From: Ahaetulla prasina
Taxonomy: Eukaryota > Chordata > Lepidosauria > Squamata > Colubridae
Direction of reading: 5' to 3'
NCBI RefSeq assembly: GCF_028640845.1
Contig: NC_080546.1
Coordinates: 82,409,757 to 82,473,756 of the forward strand
Length of the DNA stretch: 64,000 nucleotides
Shown here: positions 1-10,344 of the stretch, piece after piece
Position numbering within the stretch: position 1 is the stretch's first letter
Layout: every line of letters starts with the position of its first letter
Position numbers and translations under genes: made by a program
Notes under the pieces: model-generated
What the model was told of the DNA's origin: nothing
The model's database searches: none
Seen by the model: only the letters and a program-made list of their open reading frames with translations

Positions 1-305
1 ATTAATTGCACGCTTAATGCTCAGTTTGTAGTTAATTATTCCATCCCTCCCCTCTTTTTTTTTTTTAAAAGTGAAACATCTGGTTTGAAAGAGTGACACT
101 ATTTTTGCAACAGATTCTTTGAATTCTTGAATCTTTAGGATTCACCGTCTTTAATTGGTTTCTTTCCAATTGGTTTTTGCATTCGTGACATGCGTAAGAA
201 GGAACTTTTAAGTTTTATTAATGTACTGGAAAGGGCAAGAGTGAGCAGCTTAGTCAATGGATTGATTGGACAATGTGCTAAATTTTTGCATTATCTTTTT
301 TTTTT
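1..305. other. Stretch with no recognised feature
   Basis: AT-rich sequence with short homopolymers. I see no repeat family, coding frame or RNA gene in it. Confidence 0.5.
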
Positions 306-556
306 AATTTATATCCTGCCCTTCTCCGAAGACTCAGGGCGGCTTACACAGTGTCAAGCAATAGTCTTCATCCATTTGTATATTATATACAAAGTCAACT
401 TTTTTATTGCCTCCAACCATCTGGGTCCTCATTTTACCTACCTTATAAAGGATGGAAGGCTGAGTCAACCTTGGGCCTGGTGGGACTTTAACTTGCAGTA
501 ATTGCAAGCAGTTGTGTTAATAACAGACAGACTTAGTCTGCTGAGCCACCATAGGC
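306..556 (-). mobile_element. tRNA-derived SINE, type E1 (LINE-type tail)
   Basis: On the minus strand a tRNA-like head (GGCTCAGCAGACTAAG for box A, and a degenerate box B) is followed by the body with GTTGACTCAGCCTTCCATCC and AAAATGAGGACCC. The end is a CCGCCCTGAGTCTTCGGAG stem typical of the L2-type LINE tails in this window. The same architecture recurs at 21062-21320 and 51224-51488. Non-autonomous, Pol III-type, presumably mobilised by the LINE that shares its tail (inference). Confidence 0.8.
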
Positions 557-640
557 CCTTTTTTTTTCTTGTTTACATTTAATTAAAAGAAAGATATGCA
601 TGATACATTTCAAATGTTCTGGCACACTTTCTATACTTTA

Positions 641-679
641 GAATAGAATAGAATAGAATAGAATAGAATAGAATAGAAT
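641..679. repeat. (GAATA)n microsatellite
   Basis: About eight pentamer units. On the minus strand this is the TTCTA tail motif that follows the LINE type C ends at 12600 and 45900, but no LINE C body is attached here. It directly abuts a Bov-B fragment. Confidence 0.9.
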
Positions 680-1130
680 GCCAACAAAAGTGCGTATAGT
701 CAAGGCTATGGTTTTCCCAGTTGCAATGTATGGCTGTGAAGGTTGGACCATAAGAAAGGCTGAGCACCAAAGAATTGAGGCCTTTGAACTCTGGTGCTGG
801 AGAAGACTCCTGCGAGTCCATTGGACTGCAAGGCAAACAAACAAATCAGTCCTAGAGGAGATCAACCCTGACTGCTCTTTAGAAAGCCAGATCCTCAAGA
901 TGAAACTCAAATACTTTGGCCACCTAATGAGAAGGAAGGACTCACTGGAGAAGAGCCTAATGCTGGGAAAGATTGAGGGCAAAAGAAGAAGGAGCCGACA
1001 GAGAACGAGGTGGCTGGATAGAGTCACTGAAGCAGTAGGCATGAGATTAAATGGTAGAGGACAGGAAGGCCTGGAGGAATGTTGTCCATGGGGTTGCGAT
1101 GGGTCGAACATGACTTTGCAACTAACAACA
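680..1130 (+). pseudogene. Bov-B (RTE clade) LINE, 3' end of ORF2
   Basis: The frame from 678 encodes the C-terminal part of a Bov-B reverse transcriptase polyprotein. It has the family landmarks MYGCEGWTIRKAEH, FELWCWRRLLRV, YFGHLMRRKDSLEK and LMLGKIEGKRRR in the expected order, over about 145 codons without a stop. The endonuclease and RT core are absent, so this is a 5'-truncated insertion, the usual outcome of target-primed reverse transcription. It ends in an ACAACAACAAG tail at about 1130. The upstream (GAATA)n supplies only the apparent start. Bov-B moves horizontally between squamates and mammals; nothing here dates this copy. A second copy lies at 24362-24750 on the other strand. Confidence 0.92.
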
Positions 1131-1133
1131 ACA

Positions 1134-1185
1134 AGAATAACAGAGTTGGAAGGGACCTTGGAGGTCTTCTAGTCCCACCCCCTGC
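1134..1185 (-). mobile_element. CR1 LINE 3'-end stub
   Basis: Contains the CR1 3' terminus, read here as AGAGTTGGAAGGGACC then GGTCTTCTAGTCC. Only about 50 bp remain, directly behind the Bov-B tail. Confidence 0.75.
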
Positions 1186-1432
1186 CTTTTATTCCCAATT
1201 GCGTCATTTACCTCACCTGAGCTTACTATATTGAGTTGTCTTTAGGCCAAAACAAATAGCAATATATGGACATACTGTACTAATGGGAAATTGGAGATAG
1301 CAGTTTGTTGATTGCATCTCCCTAGAGAATTCTCATATATGGCTAGATAGGAGGGGGACAAAAACAGAAAAGAATTGAAAGAATTTTGCATTTAAATGTA
1401 TGGACCTAACACAATGATGGCTCTTGTACATA

Positions 1433-1702
1433 AATAGTGGGAGAAATAAAAAATTTTTTTTACAACACTCCATTTCTATCTTTAGCCAAGTTTAAGTTAC
1501 GAGTTAATTCTAGGACCTCAGAGTCAAGTGATAAAGGTTGTTCTAAAATAGATAAAATCGTATGTATATAATTTAAAGAAATCTTCTGGGAGGAAATTGT
1601 TTCTGCTCAAGAAAAGAATCTGGAGAACCAGTGTAAATCATTGTGATATAACAAATTTCTCTTATTCGCACATTGAAAATGAGCAGATTTTGCAATCCAA
1701 GT
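1433..1702. repeat. Unclassified dispersed repeat R1, copy 1
   Basis: About 270 bp that align with 18771-19038 in the same orientation, with several diagnostic blocks (TTCTAGGACCTCAGAGTCAA, ATCTTCTGGGAGGAAATT). No TIR, LTR termini, tRNA boxes or coding frame seen. It may be part of an untyped element or an old duplication. Confidence 0.7.
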
Positions 1703-1827
1703 GCTATCTATCTGGACATACTTAGCAGTGGTGAAATCTGAACCGGTTTACTACCAGTTTGCAGGCTGCGCATGCCCGCTGCATGTACGCAGTGCAAAAC
1801 AAAAAGAGGAATGGGGAAAGTAGAACA

Positions 1828-2158
1828 ATATCCAATATTCCAATATCTGAGGGGTTGCCACAAAGAAGAGGGAGTCGGGCTGTTCTCCAAAGCACCTGAG
1901 GGTAGAACAAGAAGCAATGGGTGGAAACTAATCAAGGAAAGAAGCAACTTAGAACTAAGGAGAAATTTCCTGACAGAACAATTAGTAAGTAGAACAACTT
2001 GCCTGCAGAAGTTGTGAATGCTCCAACAATGGAAATTTTTAAGAAAATGTTGGATAACCATCTGTCTGAGATGGTGTAGGGTTTTCTTGCCTGGGCAGGG
2101 GGTTGGACTAGAAGGCCTCCAGGGTCCCTTCCAACTCTGTTGTTATTATTATATTATT
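1828..2158 (+). mobile_element. CR1 LINE 3' fragment nested in hAT
   Basis: Encodes the degraded CR1 C-terminus (GGCHKEEGVGLFSKAPEG-like) and carries the CR1 3' UTR with GGGGTTGGACTAGAAGGCC, ending in a TTATTA-rich tail. Truncated at 5' and interrupted by stops. Confidence 0.85.
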
Positions 2159-2194
2159 AACAGCGTACGGGGGGAGGTGAGGTGATCAGCTGTG

Positions 2195-2715
2195 GCGTGC
2201 AATCTTTTTTTTACTTTTAAAAGCATTTTTTAACAACTTATTTGGTTGATTAGGTTGTTAAAAATGCTTTTAAAAGTAAAAAAAAAGTTCTGATGATCAG
2301 GCAGCTCAGCTCTGATCGTCAGAACCTTTTCTTTTTACCTTTTAAAAGCTTTTTTTTACAACCTATTCGGCCGAATAGGTTGTTAAAAAATGCTTTTAAA
2401 AGTAAAAAAAGAGGCTCTGACTTCAGGCGGCTCAGCTGTGATCATCAGAGCCTCTTTTTTTTACCTTTTAAAAGCTTTTTTTTACAACCTATTCAGCCGA
2501 ATAGGTTGTTAAAAAAATGCTTTTAAAAGTAAAAAAAGAGGCTCTGACTATCAAGCGGCTCAGCTGTGATCGTCAGAGCCTCTTTTTTTTACCTTTTAAA
2601 AGCTTTTTTTTACAACCTATTCGGCCGAAGTAAAAAAAGAGGCTCTGACGATCGCGTGGCTCAGCTGTAATTGTCAGAGCCTCTTTTTAACCTTTTAAAA
2701 GATTTTTTTAAAAAG
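2195..2715. repeat. Tandem array of compound hairpins
   Basis: The phrase GTAAAAAAAGAGGCTCTGAC recurs near 2274, 2402, 2529 and 2630, giving periods of about 128, 127 and 101 bp. Each unit has one A/T-rich hairpin (CTTTTAAAAGC arms around AACCTATTCGGCCGAATAGG) and one closed by GAGGCTCTGAC/GTCAGAGCCTC. The last unit lacks one arm. A diverged relative is at 47560-47950. Confidence 0.9.
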
Positions 2716-2867
2716 AAGCGGCAAGTGGGCAACCAGGCAATTGGGTGGGCATGGGCCGGGGCGGGGGGCAGAGATGTTTGCTACTGGTTCTCCGAATCAT
2801 CCGCCGCCATTGCTACTGGATCAGCCGATCCAGTCCAAACTGGGACCATTTGACCCCTGATGCTTAG

Positions 2868-3617
2868 TACCTAGATATGGAATGGCTGCACTTTTGACAG
2901 AAATATGGAACTTGTATCCATGTGCACATATGACTCAAAAAACTAGATAGTAGGCAACTGTATATCAATTTTAATAAGGAAATTGAGGAACAGTGTACAG
3001 GATAATAAAGGATATTTAACCTATTATCTTTCTGAATAAAGAAAATTAGGCAAATTAAATAGGAATGACATAGAAATAGAAGTGTGGCAGAAAAAAATCT
3101 AATCCTCTTTCTATTTTTAGGTTACTAATTTCAAAGGAAAAAAAAACAAGCAAACACATGGATAAAAGTTATCCAGTTTATCAAAGGTTAGTGGGAAGAG
3201 CACAGCAATCAGAGGAAGAAGATGACAGGAGCAGTTTTCATAACGGTAGGAAATGGAATTTTCCAATGTTCCATATTTGGACGTTTGCTTTTAAATGTGT
3301 CCATAAATAATTTGGAGTCTAATGCAATGAAATGTCCAGCTTTGCTGATGGCCTTCAATTATTTACAATACTTAAAACAAAAGGGAACAGGGAGGAATTT
3401 TAGAAGGAGCTTTCAAAACGGGCCAATATAGTTTCGTGTAAGTACCGGTAACTCTCAAGTGATGCATGTTAGAACCATAAACAGAAAACTGCAAACAAAT
3501 TTAAGAATACATCCACGCTATTAGAAGGATGAGCTGGCAACAACAAATAAGAAAGAGGTCTTGTAGTTACAGATAGTTAGGTCCAAGCAACTAGATCCAT
3601 CCGTGAAAGGTTCAAGT
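2868..3617. other. Stretch with no recognised feature
   Basis: AT-rich, apparently unique sequence. The short open frame around 3222-3431 shows no recognisable domain, so I do not call a gene. Confidence 0.4.
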
Positions 3618-3622
3618 TGAGT

Positions 3623-3999
3623 TATCAGTTTTGGAAGGCAATTTTCTTTTTGCTTCTTAAGTGCCAGATATTTTAGCTGGGGAAGTTGGGAGGGAGTTGT
3701 TGATGGAACAGTAGAAAGTTAGTCATAACAATATTCCATATTCAAGGACTTTTGCCTGTGTCTCATGTAGGCTGCCTGAAGATTGTATCCAATTGAATGT
3801 GAAGAGTTGATTGGACAATGTGATGAACTTGTGGGTGTGGGGCAGGGCTGTGAACTGTCAACTGGGTGTGGAAAACCTGGAAGCTTTCAGTTTTGGGTTT
3901 TCCTGGCTGTGCCAACATGACATCTCTAATAAATTGGAACTTTGAGGAACCTCAAGCCTAGAGCTTTGTTTCGTGGGGGTGTTCCTTGGAATCCTGACA
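3623..3999 (+). mobile_element. Solo LTR a (LTR retrotransposon)
   Basis: A 377-bp block that aligns along its whole length with 46025-46397. The ends form an inverted pair (TATCAG, from TGTCAG, and CTGACA) and are flanked by a perfect 5-bp target duplication TGAGT (3618-3622 and 4000-4004). An AATAAA polyadenylation signal lies near the 3' end. No internal coding region is attached, so it is a solo LTR. A 5-bp duplication fits Gypsy or class III ERV-like elements; I cannot choose between them. Confidence 0.88.
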
Positions 4000-4177
4000 T
4001 GAGTACTTTATTGTGTTCTACCTATAGTACAAGAATCTTCCCAGACTGCTTGTATGGAGCTTAGTGGAAGTAAGTCTGTTGCAGTTGCACAATTATTCAA
4101 GGCTAGCTCCCTCTTGGTACCCCTCTCATTGTATTTGGGAATTTCCCAAAATGGATAACTGAAAAAGAAATGTTTTA

Positions 4178-4400
4178 ATAGAATAACAGAGTTGGAAAGG
4201 ACCAAATTCAAGCCTCGGAGTTTGATTTTGTTGGGGGTGTTACTTGGAATGCTGACACCTTGAAGGTCTTGTAGCCCAACTCTCTGCTCAAGCAGCAGAT
4301 CCTATACCATTCCAGACAAATCTCTTCTTAAAGGCCTCCAGTGATGGAGCACCCACAACTTCTGAATTCAAGCCTTTTCACTGGTTAATTTTTCTAACTG
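4178..4400 (-). mobile_element. Old CR1 LINE fragment, interrupted
   Basis: Reads AGAGTTGGAAAGGACC then, after a 51-bp interruption, GAAGGTCTTGTAGCCCAAC and the CR1 3' coding remnant. More diverged than the other CR1 copies. Confidence 0.65.
4207..4257 (+). mobile_element. Terminal fragment of the LTR a/h family inside CR1
   Basis: These 51 bp match the last part of LTRs a and h (TTCAAGCCTC through GCTGACA). The rest of the LTR is missing. No 5-bp duplication is evident, which suggests a deletion after insertion. Confidence 0.65.
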
Positions 4401-4579
4401 CTAGGACATTTCTCTTTGGTTGATATACAGTATTGTGTAGTAACCTCAGAAAAGGCAAATCTGCTATGTTGTAATCTCTTTATAGAAATATATATTAAAA
4501 CTGCACTTTGAATACTATAAACACTGTTTGGAAAAAAGAATCTTGAGCCAGCATTCATTTTTCAGTTAAAGCTAGGAAG

Positions 4580-4745
4580 AAATGTTGTTTCTTCTTCTTC
4601 TTCTTCTTCTTCTTCTTCTTCTTCTTCTTCTTCTTCTTCTTCTTCTTCTTCTTCTTCTTCTTCTTCTTCTTCTTCTTCTTCTTCTTCTCCTCCTCCTCCT
4701 CCTCCTCCTCCTCCTCCTCCTCCTCCTCCTCCTCCTCCTCCTCCT
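4580..4745. repeat. (TTC)n-(TCC)n microsatellite
   Basis: About 105 bp of TTC then 60 bp of TCC. The apparent poly-Leu or poly-Lys/Glu frames are translations of this tract only. Confidence 0.95.
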
Positions 4746-4799
4746 TTTTCACTTCATCCTTTTCCTTTTGTATTGGTTGCATCAGTTGTGCTATTATCA

Positions 4800-4885
4800 C
4801 TGTTGTTAGCCACCCAGAGTGGTGCTTTACAAAATGGACAGCTATAAAATATTTAAATCAATAAAATAAATTAATAAATGCAAGC
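4800..4885 (+). mobile_element. Old L2-type LINE 3' tail
   Basis: Contains a degenerate version of the shared LINE terminal stem (AGCCACCCAGAGTGGTGC), then CTATAAAATATTTAAATC and an AATA-rich tail. Confidence 0.5.
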
Positions 4886-5226
4886 GGTTCAGCTCCCTGC
4901 ATCATTTGATAAAGATATCCCTGTGACATTCCAATTCGGTAGAATGTTTGCTTGCTTAATTTCTTTATTAGCTCAAATTTGTGGAAACATTATATGTTAG
5001 GAATAATTTCACCAGAGTGCAGTTCTGGCTTGTAAATTCATATAATTTACGAGGACAATTTAGTTTTTGTAGCATGCAAAATCAGATTTTGCTTCCTCAA
5101 TAAAATAACTTCTTTTGAAGCGTGAATGGATACTGTGATGATCTTATTCTCTCATTTTATATCAGATAGGTTCAACAAAAGTTGGAATCATTTGTGGATA
5201 TTAAAAAAAAAAAGCTAGAAAAGTTG
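4886..5226. other. Stretch with no recognised feature
   Basis: AT-rich apparently unique sequence. No family or frame recognised. Confidence 0.4.
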
Positions 5227-5228
5227 TA

Positions 5229-5462
5229 CCATGTTTCCCAGAAAATAAGACCAGGTCTTATATTATTTTTTGCTCCAAAAGTTGCATTAGGGCTTATTTT
5301 CTGGTTAGGTCTTATTTTTGGTGAAATACAGTACTAATTGCATCCGTCTGGCTGAAGATCTTAACTGGGGCTTATTTTAGGGGTAGGGCTTATTACGAGC
5401 ATCCTGCAAAAATCATGCTAGTGCTTATTTTCCAGTTGGGTCTTATTTTCGGGAAAACAGGG
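5229..5462. mobile_element. MITE with TA target duplication
   Basis: 234 bp between TA dinucleotides (5227-5228 and 5463-5464). Imperfect TIRs: CCATGTTTCCCAGAAAATAA at the left, and the complement of TCTTATTTTCGGGAAAACAG plus GG at the right. Inside, the phrase GGCTTATTTT is repeated several times. TA targets suggest a Tc1/mariner-type origin; no transposase is present. Confidence 0.7.
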
Positions 5463-6134
5463 TAGAAACGAAGTGCAGACATGATCATGGACTAGATCTA
5501 TCATTTTCAGTTAGAAAAATACACAACTGGTTAAATCTATCCGGTTTAGATTAGGTAATGATTTAGGTCATGAAATGTTTGCAAGAAAACAAGCGAGATC
5601 AGAGACTGCCAAAGACCCCCTCATTTCAACACTGAGCTACAAACATTCTCCTTTAGCAGGAATGGTACCACCCTGGGGTCCTCTCCACAATCTTCTTCCC
5701 TTCAACCTCCAAGGGATTTGAGAGTTGTGATGACAGTGGTAATGGTCTAGAGCAGGCATGTCAAACTCAATTTCATTGAGGGCTACATCAGGGTTGTGTT
5801 TGACCTCGGAGGGCCAGAGTGTGTGGCCACGGGTGGGCAAGGCCATGGTGACATGAGACTCATGTTGGGGGCACTTGTGGTGGCCAAGTGCTAAGGCAGG
5901 ACTTCCCTGAGATTTATTTATTTATTTATTTATTTATTCAAATTTGTATACCGCCCTATCTCCCGAAGGACTCAGGGCGGTTCACAGGCATATAAAACAT
6001 TTATATACAATTAAAATAACTATTAAAAAACTTATTCTAATGCCGAATATTAAAAATATAAATATAAATCTTAAAACCAAATTTAAACCCCTGTGAATTT
6101 AAAAATCTATAAATTTAAAATCTAAATTTAAAAT

Positions 6135-7700
6135 CTAAGCCAGTCCTGCACAAATGAATAAATGCGTCTTGAGCTCGCGACGGAAGGTTCGGAGGTCCGG
6201 AAGTTGACGGAGTCCTGGGGGGAGTTCGTTCCAGAGGGTGGGAGCCCCCACAGAGAAGGCCCTTCCCCTGGGCGTCGCCAGACAACACTGTCTAGCTGAC
6301 GGCACCCTGAGGAGTCCCTCTCTGTGAGAGCACACAGGTCGGTGAGAGGTATTCGGTAGCAGAAGGCGGTCCCGTAGATAACCCGGCCCTATGCCATGGA
6401 GCACTTTAAAGGTGGTTACCAACACCTTGAAGCGCACCCGGAAGGCCACAGGTAGCCAGTGCAGTCTGCGCAGGATAGGTGTCATACGGGAGCCACGAGG
6501 GGCTCCCTCTATAACCCGCGCAGCCGCATTCTGAACTAACTGCAGCCTCCGGATGCCCTTCAAGGGGAGCCCCATGTAGAGAGCATTGCAGTAATCCAGG
6601 CGAGGCGTCACGAGGCGTGGTGACCGTGCATAGGGCATCCCGGTCTAGAAAGGCGCAACTGGCGCACCAGGCGAACCTGGTAAAAGCTCTCCTGGAGACG
6701 GCCGTCAAATGATCTTCAAAGACAGCCGTTCATCCAGGAGGACGCCCAAGTTGCGCACCCTCTCCATCGGGGCCAATGACTCGCCCCAACAGTCAGCCGA
6801 GGACTCAGCTGACTGTACCGGGATGCCGGCATCCACAGCCACTCTGTCTTGGAGGATTGAGCTTGAGCCTGTTTCTCCCCATCCAGACCCGTCGGCCTCC
6901 AAGCACCGGGACAACACTTGATAGCTTCGTTGGGGTGGCCCGGTGTGGAAAAGTACAGCTGGGTGTCATCAGCGTACAGCTGGTACCTCACACGAAGCCA
7001 CTGATGATCTCACCCAGCGGCTTCATATAGATGTTGAACAGAAGGCGAGAGGATCGACCCTGCGGCACCCCACAAGTGAGGCGCCGCGGGCCGACCTCTG
7101 CCCCCGTCAACACCGTCTGCGACCGATCGGAGAGATAGGAGGAGAACCACCGATAAGCGGTGCCTCCACTCCCAATCCCCAATCGGCCCAGCAGGATACC
7201 ATGGTCGATGGTATCAAAAGCCGCTGAGAGGTCTAACAGGACCAGGGCAGAGGAACATCCCCTATCCCTGGCCCTCCAGAGATCATCCACCAACGCGACC
7301 AAAGCCGTCTCAGTGCTGTAACCGGGCCGGAAGCCGGACTGGAGCAGGTCTAGATAGACAGTTTCATCCAGGTGTAGGGAAACTGATATGCCACCATACT
7401 CTCTACAACCTTCGCCGGCGGGTTGGAGACCGGACGATAATTACCTAAAACAGCCGGGTCCAGGAAGGCTTCTTGAGGAGGGTCTCACCACCGCCTCTTT
7501 CAAGGCGGCCGGAAGACTCCTCCACCAAGAAGCGCTTGTAATTGCCTGGAGCCAGCCTCGTGTCACCTCCTGAGTGGCCAGCACCAACCAGGAGGGGCAC
7601 GGGTCCAGTAAACACGTGGTGGCATTCAACCTACCCAACAACCTGTCCATGTCCTCGGAGCCACAGGGTCAAACTCATCCCATAAATGTCACCAAGACCG
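6135..7700 (-). pseudogene. Reverse transcriptase region of LINE A, frameshifted
   Basis: Pieces in different frames together cover an L2-type RT. The N-terminal piece is at 7650-7441 (MDRLLGRLNATTCLLDPCPS). The palm piece is at 7302-6988 (LDLSAAFDTIDHGILLGRL, then SDRSQTVLTG and LTCGVPQG). The YADDTQLYFS catalytic box is at 6991-6716, and the thumb and C-terminus are at 6638-6135 with a stop after the conserved HLFICAGLA. At least four frameshifts make it inactive. The copies at 15172-16915 and 25130-26412 have the same order. Confidence 0.85.
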
Positions 7701-8154
7701 CCTCAGCCGTCTCACCGCGTCACTACAATTCTGGTCCAGACCATCCCGGTTGAACGATTTTATCGTATAGATAACCGTTAAACTCTCAGCACGCCCCTGC
7801 AACGGGTCATCCCGCCCCCTGATGTAAAGGGAGCGAGTCACCCAAACAGGGCGGCTGGGCGGTTATCTGCCGATGCAATGAGGGAGGAGGCGAGCTACGC
7901 CTCGCTTCCTCAATGCCACTAGGTAAGTCCTAGTATAGGACTTCACTAGTGTCCGATCAGCCTCGAACGGCTAGACCTCCAGGAACTCTCTAGGCGCCTT
8001 CTCTGGCGCTCATCCTCGCAGCTCCTCGGAGAACCAAGGAGCTGGTTGGGACCCGCGCCGGGTCAGAGGTCGCAAAGGCACAACTCGGTCTAAGGCCCCG
8101 CCGCGCCCGCTCCCAGGCCGCAACAAGTTCCTCAGCCGAGCCGTGAGCCAGACC

Positions 8155-9038
8155 TCAGGAATGGCCCAAGCTCCGTCCGAACCCCTCCGGTCCATCAGGC
8201 GCCTGGGACGGAACCAACGATCGGCTCCGCCTCCCGCGGTGGGGAGTAGCGGTCAGAAAGTCCAGGCGAAGAAGAGAGTGATCTGACCATGACAAAGGTT
8301 CAATGACTATTTCCTTCAAGTCCAGATCTCTCAACCACTGACCAGAGACAAAAATCAAGTCCAGAGTGCCACCCCCAATGTGAGTAGGGCCATCAACTAC
8401 TTGGGTCAGGTCCAAGGCCGTCATGGAAGCCATGAACTCTCGGGCTGCTGTCGATGACGAGCCGGAAGATGGCAGTTAAAGTCCCCATGACTAAAAGTCT
8501 GGGGTCTCAACTGCCACCCCGCCAGCACCTCCAGGAGCTCGGGCAGGGCGACTGTCACGTAGCAAGGAGCCAGGTACGCGATCAGTAATCCCACCTGACA
8601 CCTATGACCCCATCTCACAAAGAGGGATTCGCACCCAGCAATCTGAGGTACAGTGGTCTCCCTCGGCTCTAGGCTCTCTCTAATCACAACCGCCACCCCT
8701 CCACCCCTACCCTGGGCCCTTGGCTGATGGAATGCACGGAAACCCGGCGGGCACATCTCAACAAGGGGCACACCCCCTTCCGTGCCCAGCCAGGTTTCCG
8801 TAACGCCTATAAGGTCCGCAGCGCCCCCCTGAATAAGATCATGTATTAGGGGGGCCTTATTGACTACGGACCATGCGTTGCATAACATCAGCCGAAGGCC
8901 CAGGCTCTGAGGGTCTTGACCATCCGGGGAACGGGAAAAGGACGGGGATCGGGCGCGATCGCCTGCAAACATCGACCGCGCCCCCAAAACGATATGGTCC
9001 CCCTTCCGCCATATCTGCCCCTCCCACTTACCGTGCAA
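8155..9038 (-). pseudogene. AP-like endonuclease of LINE A
   Basis: Two overlapping frames (9038-8421 and 8433-8155) make an exonuclease-endonuclease-phosphatase fold. The landmarks are [35 protein letters not shown] and GDFNCHL, then GTLDLIFVSGQW and the SDH catalytic-site motif. This domain nicks target DNA to prime reverse transcription. A frame change near 8430 separates the halves. This is the only LINE A copy in the window that keeps the domain. Confidence 0.85.
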
Positions 9039-9406
9039 ATCAGACCACCCTCACCAGCAGGAACGCAATCTCCCCCCCATACCTCCGAACCCATTAAAGA
9101 ACCGGCGAGAGCACGCGGCAGGACTGGCTCCCCACCCGACGGGCTACCCCCAACACCCGCCCCACCCCTCCCACCCCTTTAAAAAGCCCTATCTAAAAAA
9201 CCCCAAAGGCTCTTTTTTTTTGCATGCCACCTCCGTGGGGCCCAAGACCACATTGAGGCCGGCCCTTGATAATCTGCGGGCCATTCCTGCGAGGCGGGGG
9301 CACCTCGCAGGCGCAAGAGTTCTAAAGCAGAATATCGCATAAATGTTCAAAAGCATAAGCAGGAGAAAGAAGACAGACTGAGATCCTCACTCAGTCTCAT
9401 AATCTC

Positions 9407-9600
9407 CTTCCTTCCTTCCTTCCTTCCTTCCTTCCTTCCTTCCTTCCTTCCTTCCTTCCTTCTCTCATCTCTTCTCCTCTCCTCTCTTCTCTTCTCCTTC
9501 CCTCGTTATTCTCCTTTCTTCTTCCTTCCCCTCTTCCCCTCTTTCTTTCTTTTTCTTTGTCTTTCCTCCTTCCCTTTCTCCTTTCCTGTCCCTTCTAGCA
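9407..9600. repeat. (CCTT)n and CT-rich tract
   Basis: About 50 bp of pure TTCC units followed by imperfect CT-rich sequence between the LINE 5' end and the right part of the hAT. Confidence 0.85.
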
Positions 9601-10097
9601 TGCTCAAATGCAAAAGGGGAAATATTTCTCCTTTTGTTCTGTTTTTAGTTTGTTTTGATAGCCCTCTGCCAGCAAAAACAGAGCTTGGGGTATGTGCGCA
9701 CACACCCTGCATCCCATTTTTGGCTGCAATGACCTCCTGCAGCCCTCTGCCAGCAAAAATGGAATGCGCCCCCCAGCTCCATTTTTGTTGGCAGAGGAAA
9801 TGGCAGGCTGGTCCATTGCTGTTTCCAGGCCGGTCCCACGGGCCAGATACAAGCAACCCACAGGCCAGATTCAGACTGCAGGCCTTGAGTTTGATATCCC
9901 TGGTCTAGAGTGGAGCTTTTTGATCTGGAATCTCCACAATTGATCAAAGATAGAGTCAACGTATGTGTGAATGGACCCAAAAACATTTTTAAAAAATCTA
10001 TTAAGATAGTCTACATTCAGCGATGCCATGACAGCAGAATATATCATCAAGGTTTACCATTTTGGAATTGTAACACTCCTACTGATTACCATAAATG

Positions 10098-10234
10098 CAG
10101 TGGTGGGATTCAGCCAGTTTGCACCATTTCGGGAGAACCGGTTCTTAACTTTCTGAGCAATTTGGTAAACTGGTTGTTGGAAGAAATTGTTAGGGCACAG
10201 AACCGGTTGTTAAATTACTTGAATCCCACCACTG
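10098..10234 (+). mobile_element. 137-bp hAT MITE (family F2)
   Basis: TIRs CAGTGGTGGGATTCA and TGAATCCCACCACTG, with a perfect 8-bp duplication CATAAATG at 10090-10097 and 10235-10242. Exactly the same length as the copy at 32666-32802. Confidence 0.92.
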
Positions 10235-10344
10235 CATAAATGAAATATTAGCGTTGTGTGGCAGCCATAAACAACTGCTGCATTTCACCTGCATTTTCAA
10301 TTGTTGCCTATCTTGGACTAAGAACACATGAATGAATCTGTGCA

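Larger units (their letters stand above)
1726..2859 (+). mobile_element. hAT non-autonomous element, family F, with hairpin array
   Basis: Starts CAGTGGTGAAATC and ends in GACCCCTG. The 8-bp flanks ATACTTAG (1718-1725) and ATGCTTAG (2860-2867) match at 7 of 8 positions, which defines a hAT insertion. No transposase frame. Inside are a CR1 3' fragment (1828-2158) and an array of compound hairpins (2195-2715). Family F recurs at least nine times in the window. Confidence 0.85.
5908..9390 (-). mobile_element. Near full-length L2-type LINE (type A)
   Basis: About 3.4 kb on the minus strand. From its 5' side it has a GC-rich leader, an AP-type endonuclease frame (9038-8155), a reverse transcriptase region (about 7700-6135), a 3' UTR with the stem CCGCCCTGAGTCC, and an (AAAT)n tail at 5908-5938. 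The exact 5' end is uncertain (9240-9400). It lies inside a hAT whose 8-bp duplication remains intact. The RT motifs and the LVQNAAARVI / LHWLPVAFRVRFKVL tail favour the L2 clade of the Jockey supergroup. Confidence 0.85.
5753..9902. mobile_element. hAT element interrupted by an L2-type LINE
   Basis: Starts CAGGCATGTCAAACTC and ends GAGTTTGATATCCCTG, with a perfect 8-bp duplication GTCTAGAG at 5745-5752 and 9903-9910. The hAT sequence itself occupies about 5753-5907 and roughly 9600-9902. The right part has internal copies of CCTCTGCCAGCAAAAA. The rest is the LINE insertion plus a CT-rich tract. Confidence 0.85.

Noticed and set aside
4555..4809. Poly-Leu and poly-Lys/Glu frames
   Set aside because: Translation of (TTC)n-(TCC)n.
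7388..7573. Numerous short frames antisense to the LINE copies (for example 7388-7573, 8873-9182, 56271-57230)
   Set aside because: Shadows of the GC-rich LINE coding strands.
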